Part shown: positions 1-5,745 of the stretch, one piece after another
Position numbering within the stretch: the stretch's first letter is position 1
How the letters are laid out: each line of letters begins with the position of its first letter
Assembly: GCA_018882825.1 (NCBI GenBank)
Contig: VERC01000106.1
Span: forward strand, 1 to 8,009
From: Acidimicrobiia bacterium
GTDB taxonomy: Bacteria > Actinomycetota > Acidimicrobiia > Acidimicrobiales > Acidimicrobilacustridaceae
Direction: 5' to 3'
DNA length: 8,009 nucleotides
Notes under the pieces: model-generated
Seen by the model: the letters and a program-made list of their open reading frames with translations, nothing else
Databases searched by the model: none
Told to the model about the DNA's origin: nothing
Translations under genes and position numbers: made by a program

Positions 1-368
1 GTGAGTGGGTGGTGGTGAACTTCTTCGCCACCTGGTGCACGCCGTGTCACCTGGAGGACCCGCAGATCGGCCAGTTCGTGGAGTCGCATCGCAACGATCC
101 GGTGGCGGTGATCAGCGTCGCGTTCTCCGATGACGCGCAGTCGATCCGCGAGTACTGGACGTCCGAACGCAATTCGTGGCCGGTGATCCCTGCCGACACC
201 GGTCCCATCGCGCTCGACTACGGCGTGACCAAGGTGCCCGAGTCCTATGTCGTGGCCCCCAGTGGCCTCGTGGTCGCCGGCTTCTACGGCGGGGTGACGG
301 GGGCCGTGCTGGATCAGGTGATCGCCGACAACGGGGGACTGTCGGCGGCGGCCGGGGTGGCCCGGTGA
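1..368 (+). CDS. CcmG/TlpA-like thiol-disulfide oxidoreductase, 5' partial
   Basis: This is the C-terminal part of a thioredoxin-fold protein of the TlpA/CcmG (DsbE) family. The frame is open to the left edge, so the true start and the expected N-terminal membrane anchor lie outside the window. Visible features are the strand VVVNFFATWC running into the redox motif WCTPC (nt 33-47) and the KVPESYVV segment, which holds the cis-proline that faces the CxxC in thioredoxins. The family keeps apocytochrome c haem-binding cysteines reduced on the outer face of the membrane. The stop codon overlaps the next gene's GTG start in a GTGA arrangement, and the downstream genes are ccmH and a ccmI-like gene. 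That context favours CcmG over a general TlpA/ResA protein, which the sequence alone would also allow. Confidence 0.85.
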   Translation, partial: EWVVVNFFATWCTPCHLEDPQIGQFVESHRNDPVAVISVAFSDDAQSIREYWTSERNSWPVIPADTGPIALDYGVTKVPESYVVAPSGLVVAGFYGGVTGAVLDQVIADNGGLSAAAGVAR

Positions 369-871
369 GCGGAGGCGCCCTCGCGGCCGGCTCGCCCGTG
401 CGTCGCTGGGGTCCGTGGATCGCCATGGCAGTGGTGGCCGTGGCCGTGCTGTCGGTGGCCACCTTCGGTTCCCGCAGTGCACCGACGGCCCAGGACCGCG
501 TGACGTCGCTGTCACGGACCGTGAAGTGCCCCGTGTGCTCGGGTGAGTCGGTGGCCGAGTCGAACGCGCCGGCCTCGCAGGAGATCCGTCGTCAGATCGC
601 CGAACAGATCCAGAAGGGTCAGACCGACGACGAGATCCGTCAGTACTACGTCGCCCGCTATGGCGAGGCGATCCTGCTCACGCCGCCGGCCACGGGTGTC
701 AGCGCGTTGGTGTGGATCCTGCCGGTGGTGGCGCTGGCCATCGGCGGCGCAGTGCTGGTCATCGTCTTCCGACGCTGGAGCAGCGCGCCGGAGCAGCACG
801 CCACCGATGCCGATCGGGCGCTGGTCGAAGCGGCGCGGCACAGCGGTGACGGCATCGGGGTCGAACTGTGA
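365..871 (+). CDS. ccmH: Cytochrome c maturation protein CcmH (CcmH/NrfF family)
   Basis: This 168-residue membrane protein takes part in the CcmGHI thioredox and haem-ligation step of System I cytochrome c maturation. It has an N-terminal hydrophobic segment at about residues 17-33, then the family motif as VKCPVCSGESV with Cys55 and Cys58. A helical region follows (EIRRQIAEQIQKGQTDDEIRQYYVARYGEAILL), and a second membrane segment lies at about 112-136. The usual motif is LRCPVCQ; here Lys replaces Arg before the first Cys and Ser replaces Gln after the second. The GTG start at 365 overlaps the stop of the thioredoxin gene by 4 nt, and the gene's own stop overlaps the next GTG in the same way, so translational coupling is likely. 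No strong Shine-Dalgarno is present, only a G-rich stretch about 5 nt upstream. The length fits the short, unfused CcmH form. Confidence 0.88.
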   Translation: MSGGALAAGSPVRRWGPWIAMAVVAVAVLSVATFGSRSAPTAQDRVTSLSRTVKCPVCSGESVAESNAPASQEIRRQIAEQIQKGQTDDEIRQYYVARYGEAILLTPPATGVSALVWILPVVALAIGGAVLVIVFRRWSSAPEQHATDADRALVEAARHSGDGIGVEL

Positions 872-1770
872 CGACGACGGGTGGAGGGGGCACCGCCGCG
901 CGCCGCGCCGCGCGCCAACGGACGCAGTCCGGGCGCGCCTCCAGAGCGACACCACCCTCCGAGCCGTCGGTTTCGGGCTCCCGCGCGCGTCGGATCGTCG
1001 ATCCCGACCGTCTGGCTGCGCTGGAGGAGGAACGCGACTTCCTGCTGCGGTCGTTGGCCGATCTCGAGCGTGAGCACGCGGCCGGGGATGTCGATGACGA
1101 GGACTACGTCGCGTTGACCGACGACTACACCGCCCGCGCCGCCGCCGTCCTGCGCGCCATCGACGATCGGGAACGGTTGGTGCAGTCGTCACGGCCGCGC
1201 CGCGACTGGCGGCGCACCGCGGTGGCGCTGGTGACCGTCGGTGTGCTGGCCACCGGCGCCGGCTGGTTCGTGTTCCGAGACTCGGGCGCCCGTGCTCCCG
1301 GTCAGGGTCTCACCGGTGACGTGCGTCAGGACAGCGCCAACCTCATCCTCCAGGCCCAGGGTCTGACCGGTCAGGCCCAGGCGGCCCTGCAGGCGGGGGA
1401 TCCGGACAAGGCGGTCAGGTCGTTCCAGTCGGCGATCGAGACGTACTCGCGGGCCCTCGAACTCTCCCCGGGCAACGTGGAGGCGATCACCTACCGGGCC
1501 TGGGTGCTGCACACCGTGGCCATCAACAGTGAGGCGGCCGTGGCGGCCGAGCTCGACCAGCAGGCCCGGCGCGGACTGGACGAGGCGATCGCCGTCGATC
1601 CGACCTACAGCGATGCCCGGGTGTTCCGCGCCATCCTCGGTCGCAATGCCGGTCAGTGGGCGGCGGCACAGGCCGATCTCGACGCCGTCGACATGACGAC
1701 CATCCCGCCGTTCATGACCTCCATGGTCAACTCGGTGCGGGCCGACGTGGCGGCGCGGCGAACGGGCTGA
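868..1770 (+). CDS. CcmI-like TPR protein of cytochrome c biogenesis
   Basis: This 300-residue protein has the layout of the CcmI/CycH apocytochrome chaperone. A basic, disordered N-terminus (1-45) is followed by a charged coiled coil (about 48-105, ALEEERDFLLRSLADLE and onward). One membrane segment lies at about 116-136, and a TPR-like helical domain at about 165-275 (QAALQAGDPDKAVRSFQSAI, then SRALELSPGNVEAITYRAW, then LDEAIAVDPTYSDARVF). In the family, TPRs outside the membrane bind the C-terminus of apocytochrome c and pass it to the ligation complex. The GTG start at 868 overlaps the ccmH stop by 4 nt. Classical CcmI has a first membrane helix ahead of the coiled coil, and none is visible here. 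The product is inferred from architecture and operon position, since the sequence motifs themselves are weak. Confidence 0.75.
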   Translation: MTTTGGGGTAARRAARQRTQSGRASRATPPSEPSVSGSRARRIVDPDRLAALEEERDFLLRSLADLEREHAAGDVDDEDYVALTDDYTARAAAVLRAIDDRERLVQSSRPRRDWRRTAVALVTVGVLATGAGWFVFRDSGARAPGQGLTGDVRQDSANLILQAQGLTGQAQAALQAGDPDKAVRSFQSAIETYSRALELSPGNVEAITYRAWVLHTVAINSEAAVAAELDQQARRGLDEAIAVDPTYSDARVFRAILGRNAGQWAAAQADLDAVDMTTIPPFMTSMVNSVRADVAARRTG

Positions 1771-1789
1771 TCGATCAGCGACGATCGAT
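1766..1789. terminator. Palindromic hairpin region over two convergent stop codons
   Basis: A perfect 14-bp palindrome (GCTGATCGATCAGC, 1766-1779) contains the TGA of the ccmI-like gene (1768-1770) and the TGA of the opposing phosphatase gene (1775-1777 on the minus strand). An overlapping alternative hairpin has 7-bp arms ATCGATC (1770-1776) and GATCGAT (1783-1789) around a 6-nt loop. Only 4 nt separate the two stop codons, so any shared terminator must lie here or inside the opposing gene. No U-tract follows, so intrinsic termination is uncertain. Confidence 0.35.
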
Positions 1790-2242
1790 GGGGGGCACGT
1801 AGCGACCCCGGCTCGGTCGACCGTCGGCGAACTCGACGATCCACATCGATCCCTTCTGCACGACGAGCGGGCCGTCGGTCTCCATCCCGCTGACGACCAG
1901 TCGGCGCAGCAGTGCCGGGAGCACGTCGCCGTGGCTGCAGGCCACGCCGTCGACGGCGTCGAGCTCTCGCAGCATCGCATGGGCGGCATCTCCGTCCATG
2001 CCCTCGGCGAAGGCTTCGTTCGGCTCCACGGCGAGACCGCGTGACGCGGCCAGGGGTTCGACGCTCTGGATGCAGCGCACGTAGGGGCTGGAGACGATGC
2101 GTCCGACGGCGACGCCGGCCAGATCCGCGACCAACGCGTCGGCCTGGGTCCGTCCCCGGTCCGACAGCGGACGCTCACTGTCATCACCGATCCAGTCCGA
2201 TCGCTTGCCGGCGTGAGCATGACGGACGAGGTGCACGGCCAT
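1775..2242 (-). CDS. SixA-like histidine phosphatase (RHG family)
   Basis: This 155-residue protein belongs to the small histidine phosphatase branch that includes SixA and the C-terminal domain of actinobacterial MutT1. Visible catalytic elements are LVRHAHAG (Arg7, His8 as the phospho-acceptor), SSPYVRCIQS (Arg56), an acidic residue in AFAEGM (Glu80) and CSHGDVLPALL (His104). KGSMWIVEF near the end is also typical of this group. Likely substrates are phosphohistidine proteins or small phosphate esters; the sequence does not decide between them. The ATG at 2242 is preceded by a TACGTT box 6 nt upstream and has no Shine-Dalgarno. It lies 71 nt after the desulfurase-like gene on the same strand, so it could be read through from that operon or have its own promoter. 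Confidence 0.88.
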   Translation of the reverse strand: MAVHLVRHAHAGKRSDWIGDDSERPLSDRGRTQADALVADLAGVAVGRIVSSPYVRCIQSVEPLAASRGLAVEPNEAFAEGMDGDAAHAMLRELDAVDGVACSHGDVLPALLRRLVVSGMETDGPLVVQKGSMWIVEFADGRPSRGRYVPPIDRR

Positions 2243-2248
2243 CGTCCG

Positions 2249-2254
2249 AACGTA
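2249..2254 (-). promoter_or_regulatory. Candidate -10 box for a leaderless phosphatase mRNA
   Basis: TACGTT on the minus strand fits the actinobacterial TANNNT -10 pattern and ends 6 nt before the ATG at 2242. Transcription would then start at or next to the start codon. A partial -35 (TTGTCC, 2280-2275) lies about 20 nt upstream, which is longer than ideal. No Shine-Dalgarno precedes the ATG. Confidence 0.4.
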
Positions 2255-2313
2255 GCCAACGCAGGCGGACCCCCGGACAACGGGAGGTGACCGTCAACCG
2301 TCCGGTGTCGGCC

Positions 2314-3480
2314 TCACGCTCCCAACGCGCGGAGTCCGGCCACGACCTCGGGCAGGACCCGGCACACGGCGTCGATGTCGTCGGGGGTGGTCGACCAACC
2401 GACCGACAGGCGCAGCGAACGGTGGGCGTCCACACCCATGGCCTCGAGCACCGGTGACGGCTCGAGGTCCTCCGATGCGCACGAACTGCCCGAGTGCACG
2501 GCGATACCCCGTTGATCGAGGCCGAGCACGACGCCCTGGGGCTCCACGCCGTCGACCGACAGACAGAGCAGGTGGGGGAGTCGATCGCGCGGATCGGCGG
2601 CGCCGAGCACCGAGATGCCGTCGATGGCCGTCAGCCGCTGCTCCATCTCGGCGCAGTGTCGGCGCGAGAGTGCGCTCTCGGTGTCGAGTCGCTCGGGGGC
2701 GAGCGCGTCGAGGGTGGCGCCCAGCGCTGCCAGTCCGGGCACGTCCTCGGTGCCGGCCCGACGGGCCCGTTCCTGCTCGCCGCCCGTCAGCAACGGTTCG
2801 AGACGAAGGCCGAGGCGCACGACCAGCACGCCCACGCCGGACGGCCCGCCGAATTCGTGGCTGCCCATCGACACCAGATCGGCATCGAGCGCGCCGATGT
2901 CGAGGGGGAGACGCCCGACGGCGTGCGTGGCGTCGACGTGCACCAGCACCCCGCGCCGTCGGCAGGCGTCGACGATCTCGGCCACCGGTTGGCGGGTGCC
3001 CACCTCGTGATTGCCGATCTGCACGTGGGCCAGGGCCGTGTCGGGCCGCAACGCCTCGACGAACGCATCGACGTCGAGCCGGCCTGAGCGGTCGACGCCG
3101 ACCACGCTGACGTGCCCTTGTGCCGTCGTGGCGAACAGTGCGCTCGAACGCCGCACCGTCGAGTGTTCGACCGCGCTGTGCACGACGTGGGGAGTGGCGC
3201 CGCCGTCGACGGCCCGACGCACCGCGCCCCAGGTGGCGGTGGCGATCGATTCGGTGGCACCGCTGGTGAACACCACCTCGCGAGGTCGCACGCCGAGGAA
3301 CGACGCCGTGCGCTCTCGGGCGTCCTCGACGATGGCCCGGGCCACCATCCCCTCGGCATGGATACGGCTCGGATCGGCGATGGTCGTCGTCGTCGATCGC
3401 TCGAGAATGTCGACCATCGCGGCTCGGGCCTCGGGGCGCAGCGGCGACGTGGAGGCGTGGTCGAGGTAGTGGCGCGCCAT
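2314..3480 (-). CDS. Cysteine desulfurase-like class V aminotransferase fold protein, PLP lysine replaced by Glu
   Basis: This 388-residue protein aligns by eye along the full length of the NifS/IscS family, which takes sulfur from cysteine for Fe-S clusters using PLP. Recognisable blocks are YLDHASTSPL (6-14), FTSGATES (71-78), SAVEHSTV (102-109, His106), HVDATHAVG (181-189, Asp183), GGEQERARRAGTED (233-246) and HSGSSCASEDLEPSPVLEAMG (329-349), with Cys334 at the sulfur-accepting position. The PLP-lysine block reads SMGSHEFGGPSGVGVL, with Glu209 (codon at 2854-2856) where the family has Lys. His158 and His186 stand where IscS has Asn155 and Gln183. Normal desulfurase activity is therefore doubtful. 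The ATG at 3480 is chosen because the protein then begins at the usual family N-terminus and overlaps the upstream regulator's stop by one base. It could be a pseudoenzyme, a scaffold or an enzyme with different chemistry. Confidence 0.85.
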   Translation of the reverse strand: MARHYLDHASTSPLRPEARAAMVDILERSTTTTIADPSRIHAEGMVARAIVEDARERTASFLGVRPREVVFTSGATESIATATWGAVRRAVDGGATPHVVHSAVEHSTVRRSSALFATTAQGHVSVVGVDRSGRLDVDAFVEALRPDTALAHVQIGNHEVGTRQPVAEIVDACRRRGVLVHVDATHAVGRLPLDIGALDADLVSMGSHEFGGPSGVGVLVVRLGLRLEPLLTGGEQERARRAGTEDVPGLAALGATLDALAPERLDTESALSRRHCAEMEQRLTAIDGISVLGAADPRDRLPHLLCLSVDGVEPQGVVLGLDQRGIAVHSGSSCASEDLEPSPVLEAMGVDAHRSLRLSVGWSTTPDDIDAVCRVLPEVVAGLRALGA

Positions 3481-4214
3481 CAGGCTTCGAGTGCGGTCAC
3501 GCACACGTCGTCGCCCATCGGGCGTGACGACTCGCCGGTGACCGTGGCGTCCCCTCCGTACAACTGGTCGATCATGCCCTTGACCATTCCTCGGTCGACG
3601 GCGCACATGACCGGATTGGTGGTGACGGCGTCGCCGAAGGGACAGTGCTCGGAGACGATGCGCAGTTCGTCGTTGCGCTTCTCGGCGTGGGCGGCGAATC
3701 CGTGGGCGGTGAGGGCATCGGCCACGGCGTGCATCGCCGAACGCAACGACCGCTGCTGTTCGGCCGAGTCACCGAGGTTGCGGGCCAGCATGCGCCCGTA
3801 CTCCACGCCGACCTCCTCGGCCATGGCCTCGGCCTCGGCCCGGGGGAGCAGCTCGAGGGCCCGTCCGAGCAGCATCACCAGCACGTCGTCATGACGGACC
3901 GGCACGTCGAGCGCATCGCCCTTGGTCGTCGCCGAGTACCGCTTCGACGGGCGACCGGCACCACCGGCCCGGGCCACATCGACCTCGAGGTAGCCGCCGG
4001 CCGTCAACTTGTCGAGGTGGTGACGAGCGACGTTGGGATGGAGGTCGAAGTGCGCAGCCACTTCACTGGCGGTCACGCCACCGTCGGAGTCCCGGGCCAG
4101 CAGGTAGATGCCCCGCCGCGTCGGATCGCCGAAGGCGGAGGTGATGGCGGTCACCGTCGAGGAGAACTCGGTGGCACTCAGCGGCGTCGCCCGGGTGGGG
4201 GACTGCTTCGACAC
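3480..4214 (-). CDS. SufR-like winged-helix transcriptional regulator with C-terminal cysteines
   Basis: This 244-residue regulator has an N-terminal ArsR-type winged helix at about residues 20-100: FGDPTRRGIYLLA, then VTASEVAAHFDLHPNVARHHLDKLTAGGYLEV, then the wing GGAGRPSKRY. A helical middle region leads to a C-terminal section with HCPFGDAVTTNPVMC (Cys191 and Cys204, CX12C) and a further Cys238 near the end. In SufR, C-terminal cysteines bind an Fe-S cluster and the holo form represses Fe-S assembly genes; that role is inferred here from similar layout. The gene overlaps the desulfurase-like gene by one base (TGATG), so the two are very probably co-transcribed and coupled. The start is GTG at 4214, with TAGAAT 6 nt upstream. 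An overlapping AGGTAG could act as a Shine-Dalgarno if transcription begins further upstream. The exact cluster ligands are not certain. Confidence 0.82.
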   Translation of the reverse strand: MSKQSPTRATPLSATEFSSTVTAITSAFGDPTRRGIYLLARDSDGGVTASEVAAHFDLHPNVARHHLDKLTAGGYLEVDVARAGGAGRPSKRYSATTKGDALDVPVRHDDVLVMLLGRALELLPRAEAEAMAEEVGVEYGRMLARNLGDSAEQQRSLRSAMHAVADALTAHGFAAHAEKRNDELRIVSEHCPFGDAVTTNPVMCAVDRGMVKGMIDQLYGGDATVTGESSRPMGDDVCVTALEA

Positions 4215-4217
4215 GTC

Positions 4218-4240
4218 GGTATTCTACCTATCGCCGTAGG
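4218..4240. promoter_or_regulatory. Candidate operator and divergent promoter between sufR-like gene and mrp
   Basis: Two inverted repeats overlap in this divergent gap. GGTA-TTC-TACC (4218-4228) is a perfect 4-3-4 palindrome, and CCTAT-CGCC-GTAGG (4227-4240) is palindromic except for one T/G pair. The first contains TAGAAT on the minus strand (4226-4221), a 5/6 match to TATAAT ending 6 nt before the regulator's GTG. It also contains TATTCT on the plus strand (4220-4225), a TANNNT box facing mrp. A bound dimer here would cover both -10 boxes, as expected for an autoregulating repressor. No convincing -35 was found for either direction. Confidence 0.45.
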
Positions 4241-4290
4241 GGAAACCCGAGTCCGTCTCGCCCCCATCGCCGCTCGTCCCCCCGCTCCGC

Positions 4291-4297
4291 AGAGAGG
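4291..4297 (+). promoter_or_regulatory. Ribosome binding site of mrp
   Basis: AGAGAGG lies 7 nt before the ATG at 4305. It fixes this start over the long upstream open frame, which runs antisense through the regulator gene. Confidence 0.6.
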
Positions 4298-4304
4298 CCA
4301 CGCC

Positions 4305-5447
4305 ATGTCCATCACCGAGGCCGAGATCATCGAGGCGCTCCGCCCCGTCGAGGATCCCGAACTGCGCCGGAGCATCGTCGATCTGGGGATGGTGCGCGGG
4401 ATCGCCATCGACGGGTCGGTGGTCGTCGTCCGCATCGCGCTCACCGTCGCCGGCTGCCCCTTGCGCAACGAGATCCAGCGCCGGGTGTCCGAGGCCGTGA
4501 TCGCCCTCCACTGCATCGACCGGTGCGATCTCGACTTCACCGTGATGACCGACGAGGAGCGTGCCGAGCTCCGTCAGCTCCTGCACGGTGATCCGGCCGC
4601 CACCGCCGGCACCCACCAGGGGCATGGCCATGCCGAGGGGCGAGTGATCCCGTTCGCCGATCCGGCCAGTCGCACCCGCGTGTTGTTGATCGCGTCGGGC
4701 AAGGGTGGCGTGGGCAAGTCCTCGCTCACCGCCAACCTCTCCATCGCCCTGGCACGTCGCGGTCACCGTGTCGCCGTCATCGACGCCGACGTCTGGGGGT
4801 TCTCGATCCCCCGCATGTTGGGTGTCGAACACGATCCGACGATCATCGACGAGATGATCGTGCCCCCGGAGGCCCACGGGGTGCGGTGCATCTCGATGGG
4901 GTTCTTCGTCGAGGAGGAGCAGCCGGTCATCTGGCGCGGGCCGATGCTGCACAAGGCCCTCGAGCAGTTCCTCACCGATGTGTTCTGGGACGATCCCGAC
5001 TTCCTCGTCGTCGACCTGCCGCCCGGCACCGGTGACATCGCATTGTCGCTGGCCCAGTTCCTGCCCCGGGCCGAGATGTACGTCGTCACCACGCCGCAGC
5101 CGGCGGCCCAGCGTGTGGCCCAGCGAGTGGCGTTCATGGCGCAACGGGTGAACATCGAGGTGAAGGGCGTCATCGAGAACATGTCATGGTTCACCGGCGA
5201 TGACGGGACTCGTTACGAGCTGTTCGGTGCCGGCGGTGGTGCCGCTCTCGCCGAACGTCTCGGCGTCCCGCTGGTGGGTCAGGTGCCGCTGGTGCCGGCG
5301 CTACGGGAGGGATCCGACGAGGGTCGCCCCGTGGCGGCCGTCGATCCCGACAGTGAGGCCTCGGCCGCCATCGCCGCCGCGGCGGCGATCATCGACGACG
5401 AGTTGGCCCCCACCCGTCGGTACAACGCCGGACTGAAGTTGGTCTGA
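4305..5447 (+). CDS. mrp: Mrp/ApbC family P-loop ATPase, iron-sulfur cluster carrier
   Basis: This 380-residue protein has the standard Mrp layout. An N-terminal MIP18/DUF59 domain (about 1-90) contains DPELRRSIVDLGMV and the family cysteine in AGCPLRNEI (Cys51). A short His-rich linker (THQGHGH, 103-109) follows, then a deviant Walker A nucleotide-binding domain: SGKGGVGKSS (131-140), DADVWGFSIPRMLG (161-173) and DLPPGTGD (237-244). Family members carry and deliver Fe-S clusters in the cytoplasm using ATP. The CxxC usually found after the ENMS motif is absent: the sequence reads ENMSWFTGDDGTRYELFGAGGG, the type seen in actinobacteria. Its divergent position to a SufR-like gene and a desulfurase homologue supports a role in Fe-S supply. 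A terminal extension rich in Ala (355-362) ends in a basic tail. Confidence 0.93.
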   Translation: MSITEAEIIEALRPVEDPELRRSIVDLGMVRGIAIDGSVVVVRIALTVAGCPLRNEIQRRVSEAVIALHCIDRCDLDFTVMTDEERAELRQLLHGDPAATAGTHQGHGHAEGRVIPFADPASRTRVLLIASGKGGVGKSSLTANLSIALARRGHRVAVIDADVWGFSIPRMLGVEHDPTIIDEMIVPPEAHGVRCISMGFFVEEEQPVIWRGPMLHKALEQFLTDVFWDDPDFLVVDLPPGTGDIALSLAQFLPRAEMYVVTTPQPAAQRVAQRVAFMAQRVNIEVKGVIENMSWFTGDDGTRYELFGAGGGAALAERLGVPLVGQVPLVPALREGSDEGRPVAAVDPDSEASAAIAAAAAIIDDELAPTRRYNAGLKLV

Positions 5448-5460
5448 ACCGGCCTACGAT
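5433..5460 (+). promoter_or_regulatory. Weak candidate promoter for the DUF3107-pdtaS pair
   Basis: TACGAT (5455-5460) fits the TANNNT -10 pattern. CTGAAG (5433-5438), a 3/6 match to the -35 consensus, lies 16 nt upstream inside the end of mrp. Transcription would begin near 5467 and leave a leader of about 35 nt with a Shine-Dalgarno. The -35 is poor, so read-through from mrp is an alternative. Confidence 0.3.
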
Positions 5461-5461
5461 G

Positions 5462-5483
5462 CGGCGGGGCCGACGCCCCGTCG
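5462..5483 (+). terminator. GC-rich hairpin after mrp
   Basis: The arms CGGGGC (5465-5470) and GCCCCG (5475-5480) pair around a CGAC loop. The stem extends to 9 bp (5462-5483) with one G-U pair. It lies 14 nt past the mrp stop and has no T-run, so it could be a weak terminator, an mRNA-stabilising stem or part of the next gene's leader. Confidence 0.35.
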
Positions 5484-5490
5484 ACGAGCA

Positions 5491-5496
5491 GGAGGA
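5491..5496 (+). promoter_or_regulatory. Ribosome binding site of the DUF3107 gene
   Basis: GGAGGA lies 5 nt before the GTG at 5502 and decides this non-ATG start. It is one of the strongest Shine-Dalgarno matches in the window. Confidence 0.65.
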
Positions 5497-5501
5497 ACTC
5501 C

Positions 5502-5738
5502 GTGGACGTCCGTATCGGTGTGCAGCACACGCCCAAGGAGATCGACATCGAACTTCCGTCCGGCACCGATCGGGCCGAGGTACGGGCCCGGATCGACGCG
5601 GCACTGGCCGACGCCTCGGCCGTGCTGTGGCTCACCGATCGTCATGGTCGTGACATCGCCGTGCCCGCCGCCCGGATCGCCTACGTCGAGTTGGGCTCCG
5701 CCGACGGCGAGCGCCGCATCGGCTTCGGCGCCTCCTGA
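5502..5738 (+). CDS. DUF3107 family protein
   Basis: This 78-residue soluble protein of the actinobacterial DUF3107 family has no assigned function. The family pattern is clear: MDVRIGVQHTPKEIDIELP at the start, then an amphipathic helix (DRAEVRARIDAALADA), then VLWLTDRHGRDIAVPAARIAYVELGS and the ending RRIGFGA. The alternating strands and one helix suggest a small alpha/beta fold. It has no cysteines, no signal peptide and no membrane segment. Its stop lies 7 nt before the kinase ATG, so the two genes probably share a transcript. From memory, the mycobacterial homologue (TB9.4) lies roughly a dozen genes from pdtaS and whiB1, hinting at an old gene neighbourhood. Confidence 0.85.
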   Translation: MDVRIGVQHTPKEIDIELPSGTDRAEVRARIDAALADASAVLWLTDRHGRDIAVPAARIAYVELGSADGERRIGFGAS

Positions 5739-5745
5739 TCCGACC

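Noticed and set aside
891..920. GC-only repetitive stretch resembling a palindromic repeat
   Set aside because: It lies inside the Arg/Ala-rich N-terminus of the ccmI-like gene and is explained by codon composition.
1189..2280. 363-codon minus-strand frame over the ccmI-like and phosphatase genes
   Set aside because: It is out of frame with the clear RHG phosphatase and consists of low-complexity shadow sequence.
3481..3606. N-terminal extension of the desulfurase-like frame up to 3606
   Set aside because: It overlaps the regulator coding region, is an arginine-rich shadow peptide, and the family N-terminus begins right at the ATG at 3480.
3645..4304. Upstream extension of the mrp frame antisense to the regulator
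   Set aside because: The family start and a clear Shine-Dalgarno are at 4305, and the extension mirrors the regulator gene.
4224..5144. 306-codon minus-strand frame opposite mrp
   Set aside because: Long antisense frames are common in GC-rich genes. It shows no family motif, while the plus strand carries a complete Mrp.
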